Shown piece after piece: positions 22,920-33,941 of a stretch of DNA of 64,000 bases; position 1 is the first letter of the stretch, and each line of letters starts with the position of its first letter. The position numbers were made by a program, and so were the translations under genes. Origin of the DNA: Aquatica leii (Eukaryota > Arthropoda > Insecta > Coleoptera > Lampyridae); assembly GCA_035610365.1 (NCBI GenBank), contig CM069432.1:236000104-236064103 (forward strand). The letters run 5' to 3'. Below the pieces are notes generated by a model that searched no databases, had not been told where the DNA came from, and saw only the letters and a list, made by a program, of their open reading frames with translations.

Positions 22920-23490
22920 TGTTTGTATCTAAAGTGTTCGAAAATAAAATCCATACAAACAAAAAAACATATATTACTACTTTACAAGTTTGTCAATTAT
23001 TTAAGAGGTTTACAAATGCATCAACATAAAAAAAACTATTAATTAAACTACTTGCCGGCATATTTCGAATAAATTATACAAAAAAAGGATATTGCATATG
23101 CACGACGCTACTAAAGAAGTAATGTCTATTATTTCATCTACACATCAGTGATGTCTTCTGGTCGAATCCTACCATAATCGACCTTTTATCTTCTAAATAA
23201 CCATACCAGTTAACTTGGATTAATGCCGAGCGCAAACCATATTCCATTCAACGTATTAGCAACTAGCAACAACCATATTCAAACAATTCGACCAGGAAAT
23301 CGTTCTGCTCAGAACCCGATACGGTTTTTTATCGATACAATTTTTTTTAGAACTTAATTTTTACAATTGATGTTTTTTACAATTGATTTTTTACAATAAT
23401 TTTTTTTCCCGTGACATCGTATTTCACATGTTTTGCATATGCAAGAAACAAGGGATTACAAAATTTTATAAGTAAATTAGGGACGAAACA
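22920..23490 (-). repeat. BEL LTR, right copy, uninterrupted (571 bp)
   Basis: TGTTTGTATC to CGAAACA, followed by the GTTCT target duplication at 23491-23495 and then gypsy integrase. It carries no gypsy LTR and so shows the empty target site of the 15713 insertion. Its left flank is a gypsy tail rather than BEL interior, so unit 3 has collapsed to one LTR. Confidence 0.85.
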
Positions 23491-24400
23491 GTTCTATTTT
23501 CTTCTAATAATTCACTGACGAGGCGATCATCTTCCTTTCCACTCAATTTCGAATTTAATTAATTGATTTCGTTTGTTAAAGGAATGTCGTTAACCGCATG
23601 TGGTTTGAACTTAAAGATTAAATCTGCTGTGTTTCTTTTCGCTACACTATGTTTACTATTGTCTATGGCCCACTGGACTTTAGCAACTTTATTACACCAA
23701 TCTTCTCCATCTTGGTCATCAGTGCTTGTAGACAGAAATGTTACAATCATACTATTGACCCGTTCCACTTGACCATTTGCTCGTGGCGTGTTTGAAGCTA
23801 TCTTTACATGTTGTATATCGTAGTCCACACAAAATTTTTCAAACTCTTTCGCTGTGTACGCTGCACCTCTATCTGTGATACTTCGTTGAGGCTTTCCATA
23901 ATGTGACATAAATTCATGAGCAAATATTACCGTATGTTAAACGCTTGTATCTGGTACTGCTTTAAGAACTATATATATACTGTACCCATCAACTGGTACA
24001 ATAAGGTATTTATCACCATGCTTGGTTGCTATAAAAGGTCCTAAGTGATCCATGTGTAAACTTTGAAATGGATAATTCCCTTTATTGAATGGATGTAATA
24101 AACCTGGTTGTTTTCATCGCGAAGTTTTGTAATACAAACAATTAATACATCGCAGTATATAATGCTCACAACATCCTTCATTTTCGGAAAGTAGTAAGTT
24201 TCCTTCAGTTTCATTACAGTTTTTTCTATTGCAGCATGCATTAACATTTTATGCGTTTCGGACACTAATTCGATTCTTAAAGGTTCTGGTACATATAACC
24301 GCAATACACCCCTTTTACAATCATAAACTCTTGCATTTACCATCGTAAACTTTTCGTGTGTTTCTCTATCTCCCGTTTCCAATTTATCTCGAATATTTTG
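23491..24400 (-). pseudogene. gypsy integrase (zinc-binding region and DDE core)
   Basis: The zinc-binding region around 24240-24120 reads 'ETHKMLMHAAIEKTVMKLKETYYFPKM' with later cysteines. The catalytic core follows in shifted frames: a 'DHLGPF' region at about 24050, 'VDGY' at 23990, 'FMSHYGKPQRSITDRGAAYTAKEFEKFC' (second acidic residue, 23915-23830) and 'SNTPRANGQVERVNSMI' (glutamate, 23795-23750). An in-frame stop after 'LTNEIN' is near 23559. The frame then runs on through the target duplication to the tail at 15659. Confidence 0.85.
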
Positions 24401-24925
24401 AATTTCCGTACTATCTCTCTGCATCGCATGCACCCAATCAGTATTTATTGTTATACCACAAACTGGCAATCCCTCAAGCATGGGTTCCACAGCATCGTCG
24501 ACTGGATTTCTGCTCAGTGCATCAGCCACAATATTGCTACTACCCTTATGATACTCAATAGTGTAATTGAACTCTGAAAGGCGTACAAACCATCTGCCTA
24601 ACCTAGGGTTTAAATTTCGTTTATGTGCTAACAATTTGTGACTATTGCAATCTGTATGAATTACAAAAGGTATACCGATTAAATTTGTTCTAAAGCGCTC
24701 CAAGTCACGGACAATAGCTAGGGCTTCTAACTCAAAAGAATGATATTAAGCTTCATCTTTTGTTGTTTTTCTACTAAAATAAAAAACTGGGTGCAACATA
24801 CCGTCCTGCTGAACTTGGTAACAAACTGCGGCTATACCCAAAGAACTGGCATCTCTATGCACTTCTGTCTTTGCCTTGGTCTCGTACATGGCAAGTACTG
24901 GACGCTGCACTAGTTTCGTCTTTAT
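24400..24925 (-). pseudogene. gypsy RNase H region
   Basis: 24925-24705 holds RNase H text in mixed frames ('RDASSLGIAAVCYQ', 'HPVFYFSRKTT', 'SFELEALAIVRDLERF'). From 24703 the open frame reads 'FVIHTDCNSHKLLAHKRNLNPRLGRWFVRLSEFNYTIEYHKGSSNIVADALSR', the typical RNase H C-terminus. It sits between RT and integrase as in Ty3/gypsy. Confidence 0.85.
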
Positions 24926-25850
24926 CTAATTGAACGCGTCATCTTGATCTCTTGACCACTTAAAACTAACGCCCTGATTGAGTAAATCAGTTAGAGGTCC
25001 CATAATAATGGCAAAATCTTTCACAAAGCGTCTAAAGTAACTAGTCAACACGACAAAACTTCGGAATGTCTTCACATCCGTTGGTGTAGGGAAATTGTTC
25101 ACGACACGCAATTTTCTCGTACCTGGCTGTATACCTAACTTAGATATCTCAAATCCCAAATATTCAATATTACCCATAAAGAAATAACATAGTTTCAGCG
25201 TAAGATTAGCATCGCGCAACACTTTTCTTTTCTTTCGCACTTCCTTCAAGAGGTATCTGATAATACCCACTACTTAAATCTAACGTGCAAAAATAACAAT
25301 TATTCTTCAAGAGTTCCACTTGATTTATAATTAACGGTAAAAGATAATAATCCTTTACAGTTATTTTGTTTATTGTTCTTAACTGTCATAAATTTTAATT
25401 TTTCGCTATTGTAAACCGTCTTTGACAGTTTTGACACACTTGTCAACATAAACGTCAAATTATTTTTGAAAGATTTTGAGACTTTGTAGGCCTCCTAGTC
25501 TCTGTTCGAGCAATAAAATGTTGTATTTAACTCGTTCCTGTCTAAATTGAACGCTTTTTTTCCCTCGAGGACTTTTTAAACCCTCGTTTCACTCGGGTTT
25601 AAAAATGCCCTCTTGGGAAAAAAAGCGTCCAATTTACACAGGAACTCGATAAATAAACTACTATTACACCACGATAGTCAATACAAAGCCTCACATCACC
25701 GGTTTTCTTCTTTACAAGTAACACAGGACTTGCGAATGGAGATGTCGTATCTTCCACTATACCCGACGATTTTAGTTTCCAATGTTTCTTACTTGCTCCC
25801 GCTCACTAAAAAATAGTCGATAAGGTCTATAATACACAGCCATATCACTA
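24926..25850 (-). pseudogene. gypsy reverse transcriptase, missing its catalytic centre
   Basis: 'YYRPYRLFFSEREQ' (25840-25800) begins RT, and 'GDVRLCIDYR' follows to about 25671. After a 285-bp foreign insert come 'INKITVKDYYLLPLI' and 'CTLDLSSGYYQIPLE' (25380-25250). The protein then skips to 'RDANLTLKLCYFFMGNIEYLGFEISKLGIQPG' and 'SYFRRFVKDFAIIMGPLTDLL'. About 100 residues, including the 'Y.DD' active site, are deleted near 25230, so the copy cannot reverse transcribe. Confidence 0.85.
25386..25670. mobile_element. palindromic MITE-like insert in gypsy RT
   Basis: About 285 bp interrupt the RT frame. The part 25531-25649 is a long imperfect palindrome: the left arm CGTTCCTGTCTAAATTGAACGC pairs with GCGTCCAATTTACACAGGAACTCG, and inner arms around CCCTCG/CGAGGG continue. 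No clear target duplication was found, so exact ends are approximate. Confidence 0.6.
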
Positions 25851-27231
25851 TTTAATTTAATTTCCATCAAGAGTTTATTAGTAACACCGACTTGACGCAT
25901 ATTTTTCGCCATTAAGTCCCGGTAATTATTTAACAATGTCATTAACATACATTTATCGTCACCTTGTAACTTGGTATTTACCTCTTCTTCGGTAATTTCT
26001 TCTTTATTAACTTCTCTGGATACATGTGCTTTGTTACTACTATCTCGACACACTTCGGCGCGTGTTATGTTTGTATCTTGATTAATACGAACGTCTTCTT
26101 CCGAAATATTGAGGATTGGAAGCACACATTTCCCTTCGTTATCGGTTCTCACTACACATCGTGGAATTGCTTGACCCTTCTCGCGGATACCACCCTCAAT
26201 GCACAGATCGTAGTAAGGCAAATCACTACTTACACTTATATGTCCCAAATAGTTACTAGGAATGACCACACCTTCGTTTGTTATTAAACTTGTTTTCATT
26301 TCTTCACAATTAGAGTTCGGCATTTCACTGTCGACGCTGTGAATTAACAGTTCATTACTTTTACTCGTAATCACGATATGTAGTTGCTCTGTATATGGAT
26401 GTCCTACAATCAAAACAACTTGCTGGGAATTTTTGGGTACCACATGTATTTTTACCTTTGCGCATACGTTATCAATCGATAAATTACCAGTAAATAACCC
26501 GAAAGGTTTCACTTGCCCGTTACCATATCCGATTAATGGTTTAGTGTCCATTTCATAAAATGAAAACCCATTATCCTCTGCAACATCTGCACGCATCGTA
26601 ACGCAACTACTTCCCAAGTCTATGTAACACTGCATTGACTTATTATTAATCAACGCTTCTTTAAAATATTTGGAATGTGTATCGTTTTGTGAAATAACTA
26701 GCACAGTACTATTGTTCGGTCGTGTATTTTCGCTACTACTATCGACTCTGGGAGAAGACGTTGACGAAACACCTGGTTTATTTTGTTTTGAAGGACAATC
26801 TCTGGCAAAATGTCCATCAACACCACACTTAAAACATTTCCTAACCATACTATCTCTGTTATTTGTATGACTTTGATTTGGTTTCCGTTCAAATGGTTTG
26901 AATTTATTGTCACCTTGGTGTTTGCGAATTAGTTGAGAGCCTACTTTCAAGTCCATTAATAAATCAGACAATTACTAACTCAACGGTCCTAAATATTTCG
27001 TGAAATCTTCACTATTTAAGCCATCCACCATCCATTCAATTTTTTCGCCTTCTTTCGTGCCATATTTATTGCATTTCGCCAATTTTTCAAAATAATACTC
27101 AACAACATCTTGTTGATGACTCCATTTATAATTTTCAGCACTCCTACTTAAATTAACTTCGCTTTCAACACAAACAATGGTACGTTATCAGCAATGTATT
27201 CTGGAATACGTTCATATGAAAATACAACCAT
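25850..27231 (-). pseudogene. gypsy gag C-terminus and protease
   Basis: From 26971 an open frame of about 399 codons contains a CCHC zinc knuckle 'CFKCGVDGHFARDC' (about 26836-26795). It also holds an aspartic protease region 'MQCYIDLGSSCVTMRADVA' (about 26640-26585), with 'DLGS' where retropepsins usually have D-T/S-G-S. It then runs into the RT start. Upstream (26945-27231) gag continues in another frame ('YKWSHQQDVVEYYFEKLAKC', 'MVDGLNSEDFTKYLG') with two stops. Gag ends abruptly at 27231 against a pogo transposase piece, so the gypsy 5' end is missing. Confidence 0.8.
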
Positions 27232-27807
27232 CGATGGTTAAAGTTGTCCAGCTGCGTTTGTCGTTACAAGAACGGTGAGGCTTTCTTTTTCATTTCCCGA
27301 AGTTGAATACACATTTTTGCCACCACGTCTGACAAACACTTGTCCTGCTTTTGGATTGAGACAAAATGCACTTTCATCTATACTGAAAATTATGTTTGCT
27401 TTCAGTACTTCTTTCAAATTTTTCTTTTTTAGGTATTCATCTATTTCTTCAAACCAAGATTTAATTAGTTTTTCAGTAACTGCATCACGAGGTGTAGTTA
27501 AGTTTTGGGTTGTCCAATGTGAAGTTTCAGACGACGCAAAAATGACTGGAACCATTTTTTTGCCAGGACGGTGTTAGAAAACGGCTAATGAAAACAGCCA
27601 CTGTACTAAAAATTTATACCGTTATTGAACTTAATCAAAATAACTGAAAGGACAATCCTGACTCGGCTAACGAATGGGATTTTCTCAGTAATTTTATTTC
27701 ATAAAGTAATGCGAGGTACACCACTGTAGTTAAAGCCTCTCTTCGTTAAACTGCTATTAAAGCATTATTTATTTGTTTCGCTGTATAATCTTTTTTATGA
27801 GCCATGG
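27232..27807 (-). pseudogene. pogo/Tigger transposase relic
   Basis: The N-terminal part (27807-27650) starts 'MAHKKDYTAKQINNALIAV' and shows a degenerate psq-type helix-turn-helix. 27555-27238 encodes the CENP-B/DDE_1 section: 'LTTPRDAVTEKLIKSWFEEIDEYL', then the catalytic 'IIFSIDESAFCLNPKAGQVFVRRGGKNVY' and 'GNEKESLTVLVTTNAAGQ'. This is the order seen in Tigger/pogo and jerky proteins. The rest of the DDE domain is missing, cut at the gypsy boundary. Stops occur in the N-terminal part. Confidence 0.75.
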
Positions 27808-28238
27808 CTACAAAGAAAACTGATTTAAATATATTAAACTAAACACATAAATTATAGGTGTATGAATCACAGAACGTAATAAAGTATTCATCTAATAAAC
27901 TTATATCACAACCCCAGTAATGGACACACCACTACACCAGTGAGAGACAGCATTGTCCATTATTAAAACATGTAATTATACCGGTATCGCAAAGGTCTAT
28001 TTGAATAGGATTTTTCATGATAGATCTAAATATAGTAAATTTCTGATAAACAACATGTACCCCAGTAATGAACAAATATGTACATTACATTTTTTTAAAT
28101 CTAAGTAATAATTATCCATACTTTGAAGTTAAATCATGTAAACAACTTGCTGAAGAACGTAAACATTTAATACAAAGTGAAAAAGACGTTTTTGAAAGCG
28201 TCAATTGCTTATTCTGGCTGAAATCTGTGACCACGCAG
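27808..28238. other. no recognisable feature
   Basis: A+T-rich spacer between the pogo and mariner relics; no motif was found on either strand. Confidence 0.45.
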
Positions 28239-29046
28239 TTATTTCTTGATTTTCAGAAAGGTAAAGAAATCGTTGGGACTTAGATCGAGACTGTACGAAG
28301 GATGGTCTAACAGTTCGACGTTTTGTTGCCTTAAAAATGCATTTGTGGTGAGAGCTGTGTGCGAACTTGCATTGTCTTGGTGAAGGATGAGTCGTCGTTT
28401 TGGGTTGGTTTGAAGCTCAGCCATGACTTTCGGCAAACAAATGGATTGTAAACCAATCGGCAGTAACGGGTTCTCAAACATTGTTGCTACATGACATGCT
28501 TTTGAGATAAATGTCGCGATCATCTTTTTGGATGCACTTTGAGAACAAATTTTTTTGCTGGTTTTTCTTCACTTTGGAATACTCAAACAGACGATTGGCG
28601 TTTATTTTCCGGCTCATATAAATAAATCTACGATTGATCACTTCTGACGATGCCGTACACGTTTTTAGAGTTTCCTGCGTTGAAGCGGTCTTTTTTGACA
28701 ATTGACCCTAGCTTGTTTCTGTTCTTCGGTTAACAGATGCGATATCCAACGGGACATTAATTTTTTTACCGCCAATTCTTCATGCAAAATTTTTTAAATT
28801 GAAATCTTTGAAATTCCCAATGATGCCTTAATCTTGCGATATGTCGCATGTCGATTTTCCTTGATACGCTGGCGCCCAGCATCGGCGTTTTCTTGGGCGA
28901 CGGTCGGTTTTGGCGCAGTTAGCCTTGGATCGTCGACTCATCCATCCACATTTGAATTTTCCGTATAACAAAGAAATTGTCGACTGATGTGGTACTTTAT
29001 TTCCGAAAACAGAAACCCACTCGCCGAGGCATTCTTGTTGAGATAG
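28239..29046 (-). pseudogene. mariner transposase relic
   Basis: Nearly the whole mariner order is readable on the minus strand in shifting frames. 'ECLGEWVSVFGNKVPHQSTI' is near 29035-28975. Next is a 'DDPRLTAPKP' to 'RHATYRKIKASLGIS' helix-turn-helix (28935-28800), 'MSRWISHLLTEEQKQARV' (28760-28710), 'YEPENKRQS.VWVF' (28625-28580), 'IATFISKACHVATM' and the catalytic 'HQDNASSHTALTT' with 'SYSLDLSPNDFF' (28390-28270). Spacing fits D,D34D. Frameshifts and a stop make it inactive. It abuts the LINE at 29047. Confidence 0.8.
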
Positions 29047-29079
29047 TTGTCTTCGAAAGTTATAAAAAATTATTGCGCA

Positions 29080-29358
29080 AAAATTTTTGGTTTAGTTCCA
29101 TTGTTCGAACAACTTGTCAGCATTGAAAATTCACTGTACCACTCTTTAGAGGATCATAAAAGTAAGGATTGTGATAGTAATATGAAATGTTGTATCAACT
29201 GTAAGAATGTTAATAAAACATTGAATCTGGGGCTTGACACAGAACACTCAGCGACTAGTATAGAATGTGGTACATACTTGAGACAAGTTGAACAGCTTAA
29301 AAGAAGAGCCATTAATCAAACCAATCAAAATCGGAAAAAGAAGTCAAAAGCTGTATAG
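29080..29358 (+). pseudogene. possible LINE ORF1 C-terminus
   Basis: An open frame ending at 29358 has a cysteine-rich 'KCCINCKNVNK' and a basic tail 'LKRRAINQTNQNRKKKSKAV', immediately before the endonuclease. Position suggests the end of ORF1, but no diagnostic domain is visible. Its first codons overlap the reverse complement of the neighbouring mariner relic and are probably not genuine. Confidence 0.35.
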
Positions 29359-29374
29359 CACTCATGAATATGAA

Positions 29375-30170
29375 TTTAACTGTTAATGTTCGAAGTATAG
29401 TTGGCAAGGTTCATAATCTACGTGTACATGGCCCGACTTGTGATCACGATATTATTTTTAGAGACATGGCTACGCAGTGATATTTTAACAACATAATTAG
29501 GTCTTAATAGTTTTTTTAATGTTTATAGACACGATAAAAATATCAGTTCAAGTACAAAATTGAGTGGTGGTGGTACTCTAATAGCTGTAACTAAGACTAT
29601 ACCTTCTTCCCTTGTCTTAAATAATTGTAATTCTCTTGAAATGGTAGTAGTGGAATGTTCTGTTCAAAAAACTAAAGTTATGATTTGCTCTTGCTACTTA
29701 CCTCCAAGGTCACCTTTAGCCTTGTATGATCAGTTTTGTGGTGAGATAGACAGATTAGTGCTAACTAACCCAGGTCATCAGTTTATCGTGTTGGGAGATT
29801 TTAATCTCCCTAAAATTTCTTGGAATTTCAGTGGCACTGCTGATGATGTGGATGTGTTAAACCATAAATCTTTTTTATTTGTTATGATAGCTTAGGACTT
29901 CGTCAGATTAATTCTGTTAAGAACACTAGAGGAACCATGTTGGACCTTTGCTTCACATCGCTCATGGAAGTAGATTGTGGTCTTACCGATGACCCACTAG
30001 TAACACCTATAGATATTGTTGGTGAACATCCACCATTATTTATTATTTGTTCTCTTACTACAGACGTAAATAAGGGCCGTAAATTAGAAGAAGAATATAA
30101 TTATAATTTCAAACGTTCAGATTTCAGGTCCATGCATTTGTTTTTGAGTCCATTCAGTGGGATTTAGTTT
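29375..30170 (+). pseudogene. LINE apurinic-type endonuclease domain
   Basis: Starts 'NVRSIVGKVHNLRVH' near 29382, then 'LETWLRSDI' (29460). The open frame 29560-29895 has 'SGGGTLIAVTKTIPS', 'VVVECSVQKTKVMICSCYLPPRS' and 'HQFIVLGDFNLPKISW', the 'GDFN' active-site block. 'TMLDLCFTS' (29937) and 'VGEHPPLFI' (30020; the final 'SDH' motif appears as 'GEH') follow. Frameshifts are near 29460 and 29895. Confidence 0.75.
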
Positions 30171-30389
30171 TAAATCACAATGATCTTGATCTTGCCGTAG
30201 AAGCCTTTTATAATGTCTTAGACCAAGTCTTGCAGAGGTTTTTTCCTAAGGTAAAGGTAGCGCCATCTGATTTTCTAAAGTTGTATTCACGCAAGTCTCA
30301 TTACTACTAAGAAAATTGCCCATAAGAGATTTAAAGAAACAAGAACTGATACCGACTATAACACTTTTGCCCAGTTACGTTCTAGTTGT

Positions 30390-32150
30390 AGTAAATTGAG
30401 TAAATTTGAGTGTTTTGAGTATCTAAAAGAGACTGAAAAGAACTTACGAAATAATCCTAGTCGTTTTTGGGAATATGTCAAATCGTTAAGAGGTATTAAT
30501 CACGTACCTGAGATGATGAAATTTGATGATGTCGAGTCAACCAATCGTCTCGAGGTTGCAAACATGTTTGCAAGCTTTTTTTTCCTCAGTGTATCAATAG
30601 ATCTTCCGTGACCTTCCCCAATGTGATCTATCAAATACTCAATTTAGCCAATTTAATGTTTTCAATCTGCTTCAGTCAGCTGATGTAAAAAAACCGGCTG
30701 GTTCTGACGGTGTACTCTCTTTGGTACTTCGAGAATGTAGCATGATACTTAGTGTTCCGCTTCAAGTTTTGTTCAATTGGTCACTGAAAGCTGGTAAATT
30801 ACCGTCTTTCTGGAAACGTGCCTATGTTCGACCAATCTTTAAGAGTGGTGATGCTTCATTAGTTACAAATTATAGACCAATCACTCTCTTATCTGCTATT
30901 CGTAAGTTTTTTGAAAAATTAGTCAATGCAAAGCTTACTGATGTCTTTAAGCAAATTACAGTTACTGAACAGCGTGGTTTTTCAAAAGGAAGGTCTACTA
31001 ATACCAACTTAGCAATATATAATCAATTTATTCTAGACAAATTGGAGATGGGCAAAATAGTGCATTCTGTTTACACTGACTTTCGGAAGGCTTTTGATCG
31101 TGTGGATCATGCTCTTCTAGTAAATAAACTGAAATTTTATGGGGTTGGTGGCTCGCTTTTGGACTGGCTTGCTTATTTTCTCTGTGATCGTTGGTTGGTT
31201 GTAAAATTATCTCCTAACCACCTTTCAGAACTGTTCCTGGTTTCTTCAGGAGTCCCACAAGGCTCACACTTGGACGCTTTGTTGTTTAGCATTTTTATAA
31301 ATGATATAAAGTCTGTTTTGTTGAACAGTTTGCTACTACTATTTGCAGATGATTTAAAAATTTTTAAAGTAATTCGCTGTGTCTCTGATATAGTTTTATT
31401 GCAGCAAGATCTAATTAGTTTAGAAAAATGGTGCTAAGGAAATAAAATAAAAGTTATTCTTAGAAAATGTTTTATAATTTTGTTTTCTAGAAAGCAATCA
31501 GAGTTCGACATCAACTATAACTTATTTGGTCAGCCTTTAAAAATAGTTGATAAGGTTAATGGATCTCAGTGTAACTTTAATGAAAGACGTGTCTTTTAGA
31601 ACCCATATGTGTGATATAGTTGCTAAGTCAAACAGAATGCTAGCTTTATTATAAAAAATACTAGTCAATTTAGGGATGTAAATACTGTTAAATCTTTGTA
31701 TTGTTCGTTAGTCCGTCCCATTTTAGAGTATTGTTCTGTTATATGGTGTCCCAACTCTTCCATGTTAATTGATCTCATTGACCGTGTTCAAAAGAAATTG
31801 CTAAGATCTCTAAAATATAAGTTAGGCCATAGACATATTAATGGTGATTACAGTTTAGTTTTGAATAAGGTAAATTTAAGCTCTTTGACTGATAGATGTA
31901 ATTTCTGCGATATTGTTTTTCTATTTAAAATTGTATTGTTGATTGTCCTGAATTGTTACAGCAAATAAGTTTTTAATGTTCCTTCACGTACCACTCGTTC
32001 CTATAAATTATGTAGTATAGAATATAAGAAAAGAGACTTTAGCTACCACTCTGTCATTCCTAGAATTATGAGAAAATTCAATGAATTAAATGTTAATGAT
32101 CTTGATATTTTTAATTATAAACTAAATGACTTAAAAGCTTTGGCTATATA
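30390..32150 (+). pseudogene. LINE reverse transcriptase and C-terminal region
   Basis: 30396-30611 holds the pre-RT 'NPSRFWEYVKSLRG'. 30680-31437 carries 'KPAGSDGVLSLVLRE', 'AYVRPIFKSGDASLVTNYRPITLLSA', 'EQRGFSKGRSTNTNL', 'SVYTDFRKAFDRVDHALLVNKL', 'VSSGVPQGSHLDALLFSIFIND' and the catalytic 'LLLLFADDLKIF'. Beyond a stop at 31437 come 'LYCSLVRPILEYCSVIWCP' and 'DRVQKKLLRSLKYKLG' (31696-31830), characteristic of Jockey/CR1-type C-termini. A stop and frameshifts inactivate it. Confidence 0.8.
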
Positions 32151-32227
32151 ATCTTGTAATTTCAAATGTATTCTATATTGGGCACATATATGCCCGTGTA
32201 TTTAATAAAACTAAACTAAACTATACA

Positions 32228-32470
32228 ACACCTAGACGCATTTATACATTGACTTGATAATTATCGGAGAATGGTTTGTCGTCATCCTTGGTAACAGCGG
32301 CCAAAATAGCTGAGGAAAATGATATTGACAGAAACTTCAAAGTCGTGAGATGGAGACTTAAAAAAACGAATTTTGATTATGAAGCTCTTGAACTGCCCGC
32401 GGAAGAGATTTTTAAAATAAAATATTTTTGTCACTGTCGACCATGTGCGCGCAAGCTGCTAGCCTAAATT
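32228..32470 (+). pseudogene. fragment resembling hAT transposase (TTF/DUF4371 type)
   Basis: An open stretch at 32276-32467 reads 'AAKIAEENDIDRNFKVVRWRLKKTNFDYEALEL', then an acidic '..EIFKIKYF'. It resembles the segment 'A..LDI...F...R.RR.K..FDYE' followed by '..FR..FF' that lies in the C-terminal half of TTF-type hAT proteins. Only this piece is present. The identification is by eye on a short match. Confidence 0.4.
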
Positions 32471-33570
32471 TGAGGTGCTTTAATATAATGCAACATATTT
32501 GATTGCCGCCAGAGGTCTCGCAATTGTTAAGACCGCCATTGCTATTAGCTTTATAGTCCGTTGATAGAATTCTTACTTGGTATTTTAAAAATGTAATTTT
32601 CAGAATAGTTTACGCAAACATTTGAGACAGACCTTTTTTCAGGAATGGCATTCATTCGTTCATTCAAACTAAAATTTTATATTTTGCAAGTCTAATTAAA
32701 ACACAAAGAATTTGTTCTAATACTACAAAAAAATATATTTGTGTCAAATAACCTCAACATAACAGTTGGTGGTGTCCACAAGTGTTGTTTTTGAGTTTTT
32801 TTTTGATGAGTACTATTTTTTATTTACTAATTGGAAATTTCATTAAAAAAATAAAACATGAATTATTTACCAGTGCGTATAAAGATATCATGTACTGATA
32901 TTCTTAATAGATCATTAAAAACACAGTGGGCTATCTATTTTATTCAGCGACAAAATTTAGCCTTTGAACCTAAAATTAAAAGTATCTGTCACAATATGAT
33001 TTTTTTTAATTTCGTAATTAAGATTACATAAAAATAAGCGGCGACAAAGTAAGTGTAATCGATTTTTTTAGCTATATTACAGTATTATTGCTTTCATAAA
33101 CATGATTTTTTGTATAATTTGATTTAATTTAATTTAATTCTTATTGTCCTAATTTTACATTTTTCGTATGTATTAGTGTCATATATGTTCTTTGCTTTTT
33201 TTTATGAATTTTACATGAATCGCTCATATCACAGTCCGATGTTTTTTAATTCACTAAACTTTTTATAGTGGTGTTAGACCGTTTCTGTTTATTTATACTC
33301 AAATAGTTATTAACTAGATTGCTGTTTGTTGACAATATTTACAGTTTGTTTACATGTCTGTTGTGTAATCTTGTTTGTTTTGTCATATACTCCTAAACCA
33401 AATTTACCAAATAGCATTCTAATAACAATAGTAACCACCACTATAAATTTCAACCGTTGCAAATGGGCCTTGGTGGTGGAATGTCACATTAAATTAAAAA
33501 AATATCATAAAATTCAAGTTTGGAATTTTATCTAAATCAAATTGAACTAATAGCATTCGAATAACCATAG
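32471..33570. other. no recognisable feature
   Basis: A+T-rich. Two related stretches near 33411 and 33549 share an AATAGCATTC(T/G)AATAAC start, perhaps a short local duplication. No gene was found. Confidence 0.4.
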
Positions 33571-33941
33571 CAACTGCCATAGACTTAGAATTCTTTGCAC
33601 TGAAGTTTTTGGAAGCACATTTGTACAAACAACCGAAAGAGATAAATTTAACAACACTTCTGAAATTTTAGAACTTACTCCACTGAATGAAAACTTAGAA
33701 GTGTTGTCTTTAGATGCATTTTCTTCTATTTCTACTGACTGACTTAGGTAATTATCAGTTTTGGAAGTATCTATGTAACTAACATTATTGTATTTTAAAA
33801 TCGAAGATTATGATATTTGATTTTGTATTGGAGAATATTCGTTATTTGCATTTGTAGGTGTAGATGATACAACCTTTTGAATATTGGTTGATACTGACGC
33901 ACTTTGTGTTTTGACTACAAAGTTATTTTAGTAAAACACGT

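Larger units (their letters stand above)
15660..23490 (-). mobile_element. BEL/Pao insertion expanded into a tandem array
   Basis: A BEL/Pao element in minus orientation inserted in gypsy pol. The composite contains the full left LTR (15660-16714) and first interior (16715-19881), then an 89-bp LTR start (19882-19970) and a repeated gypsy tail (19971-20188). After these come a second LTR (20189 to about 21125), a shorter second interior (to 22612), another 89-bp LTR start (22613-22701), a third gypsy tail (22702-22919) and the full right LTR (22920-23490). The two unit junctions are at the same homologous position, so one tandem duplication was copied again. All interiors are internally deleted and non-functional. 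Confidence 0.85.
15118..27231 (-). mobile_element. Ty3/gypsy retrotransposon, nested and rearranged
   Basis: A minus-strand gypsy copy reads right to left: gag end with zinc knuckle (27231-26790), protease (26640-26570), reverse transcriptase (25850-24930), RNase H (24925-24540), integrase (24400-23496) and, beyond a BEL insertion, the integrase tail (15659-15414). Its left end (minus 3') is an untranslated stretch ending in AATAAA and a run of ten A. No LTR flanks it, and gag is cut off at 27231 by a pogo relic. Nested in it are the BEL composite (15660-23490) and a palindromic element (25386-25670). Confidence 0.85.
29047..32215 (+). mobile_element. Jockey/CR1-like LINE, 5'-truncated, with simple-repeat tail
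   Basis: A plus-strand non-LTR element with an ORF1-like remnant, endonuclease, reverse transcriptase and a 3' end. Translation runs to 'DIFNYKLNDLKALAI' and a stop near 32150. The element then ends in AATAAAAC followed by repeated AAACT units (about 32200-32215), a tail type seen in CR1/Jockey-superfamily LINEs. The 5' end lies next to the mariner relic at 29046. Confidence 0.8.

Noticed and set aside
19882..23020. CRISPR-like direct repeats (recurring 85-bp segments)
   Set aside because: The repeats are LTR and pol fragments of nested retrotransposons in a eukaryotic genome, with kilobase spacing.
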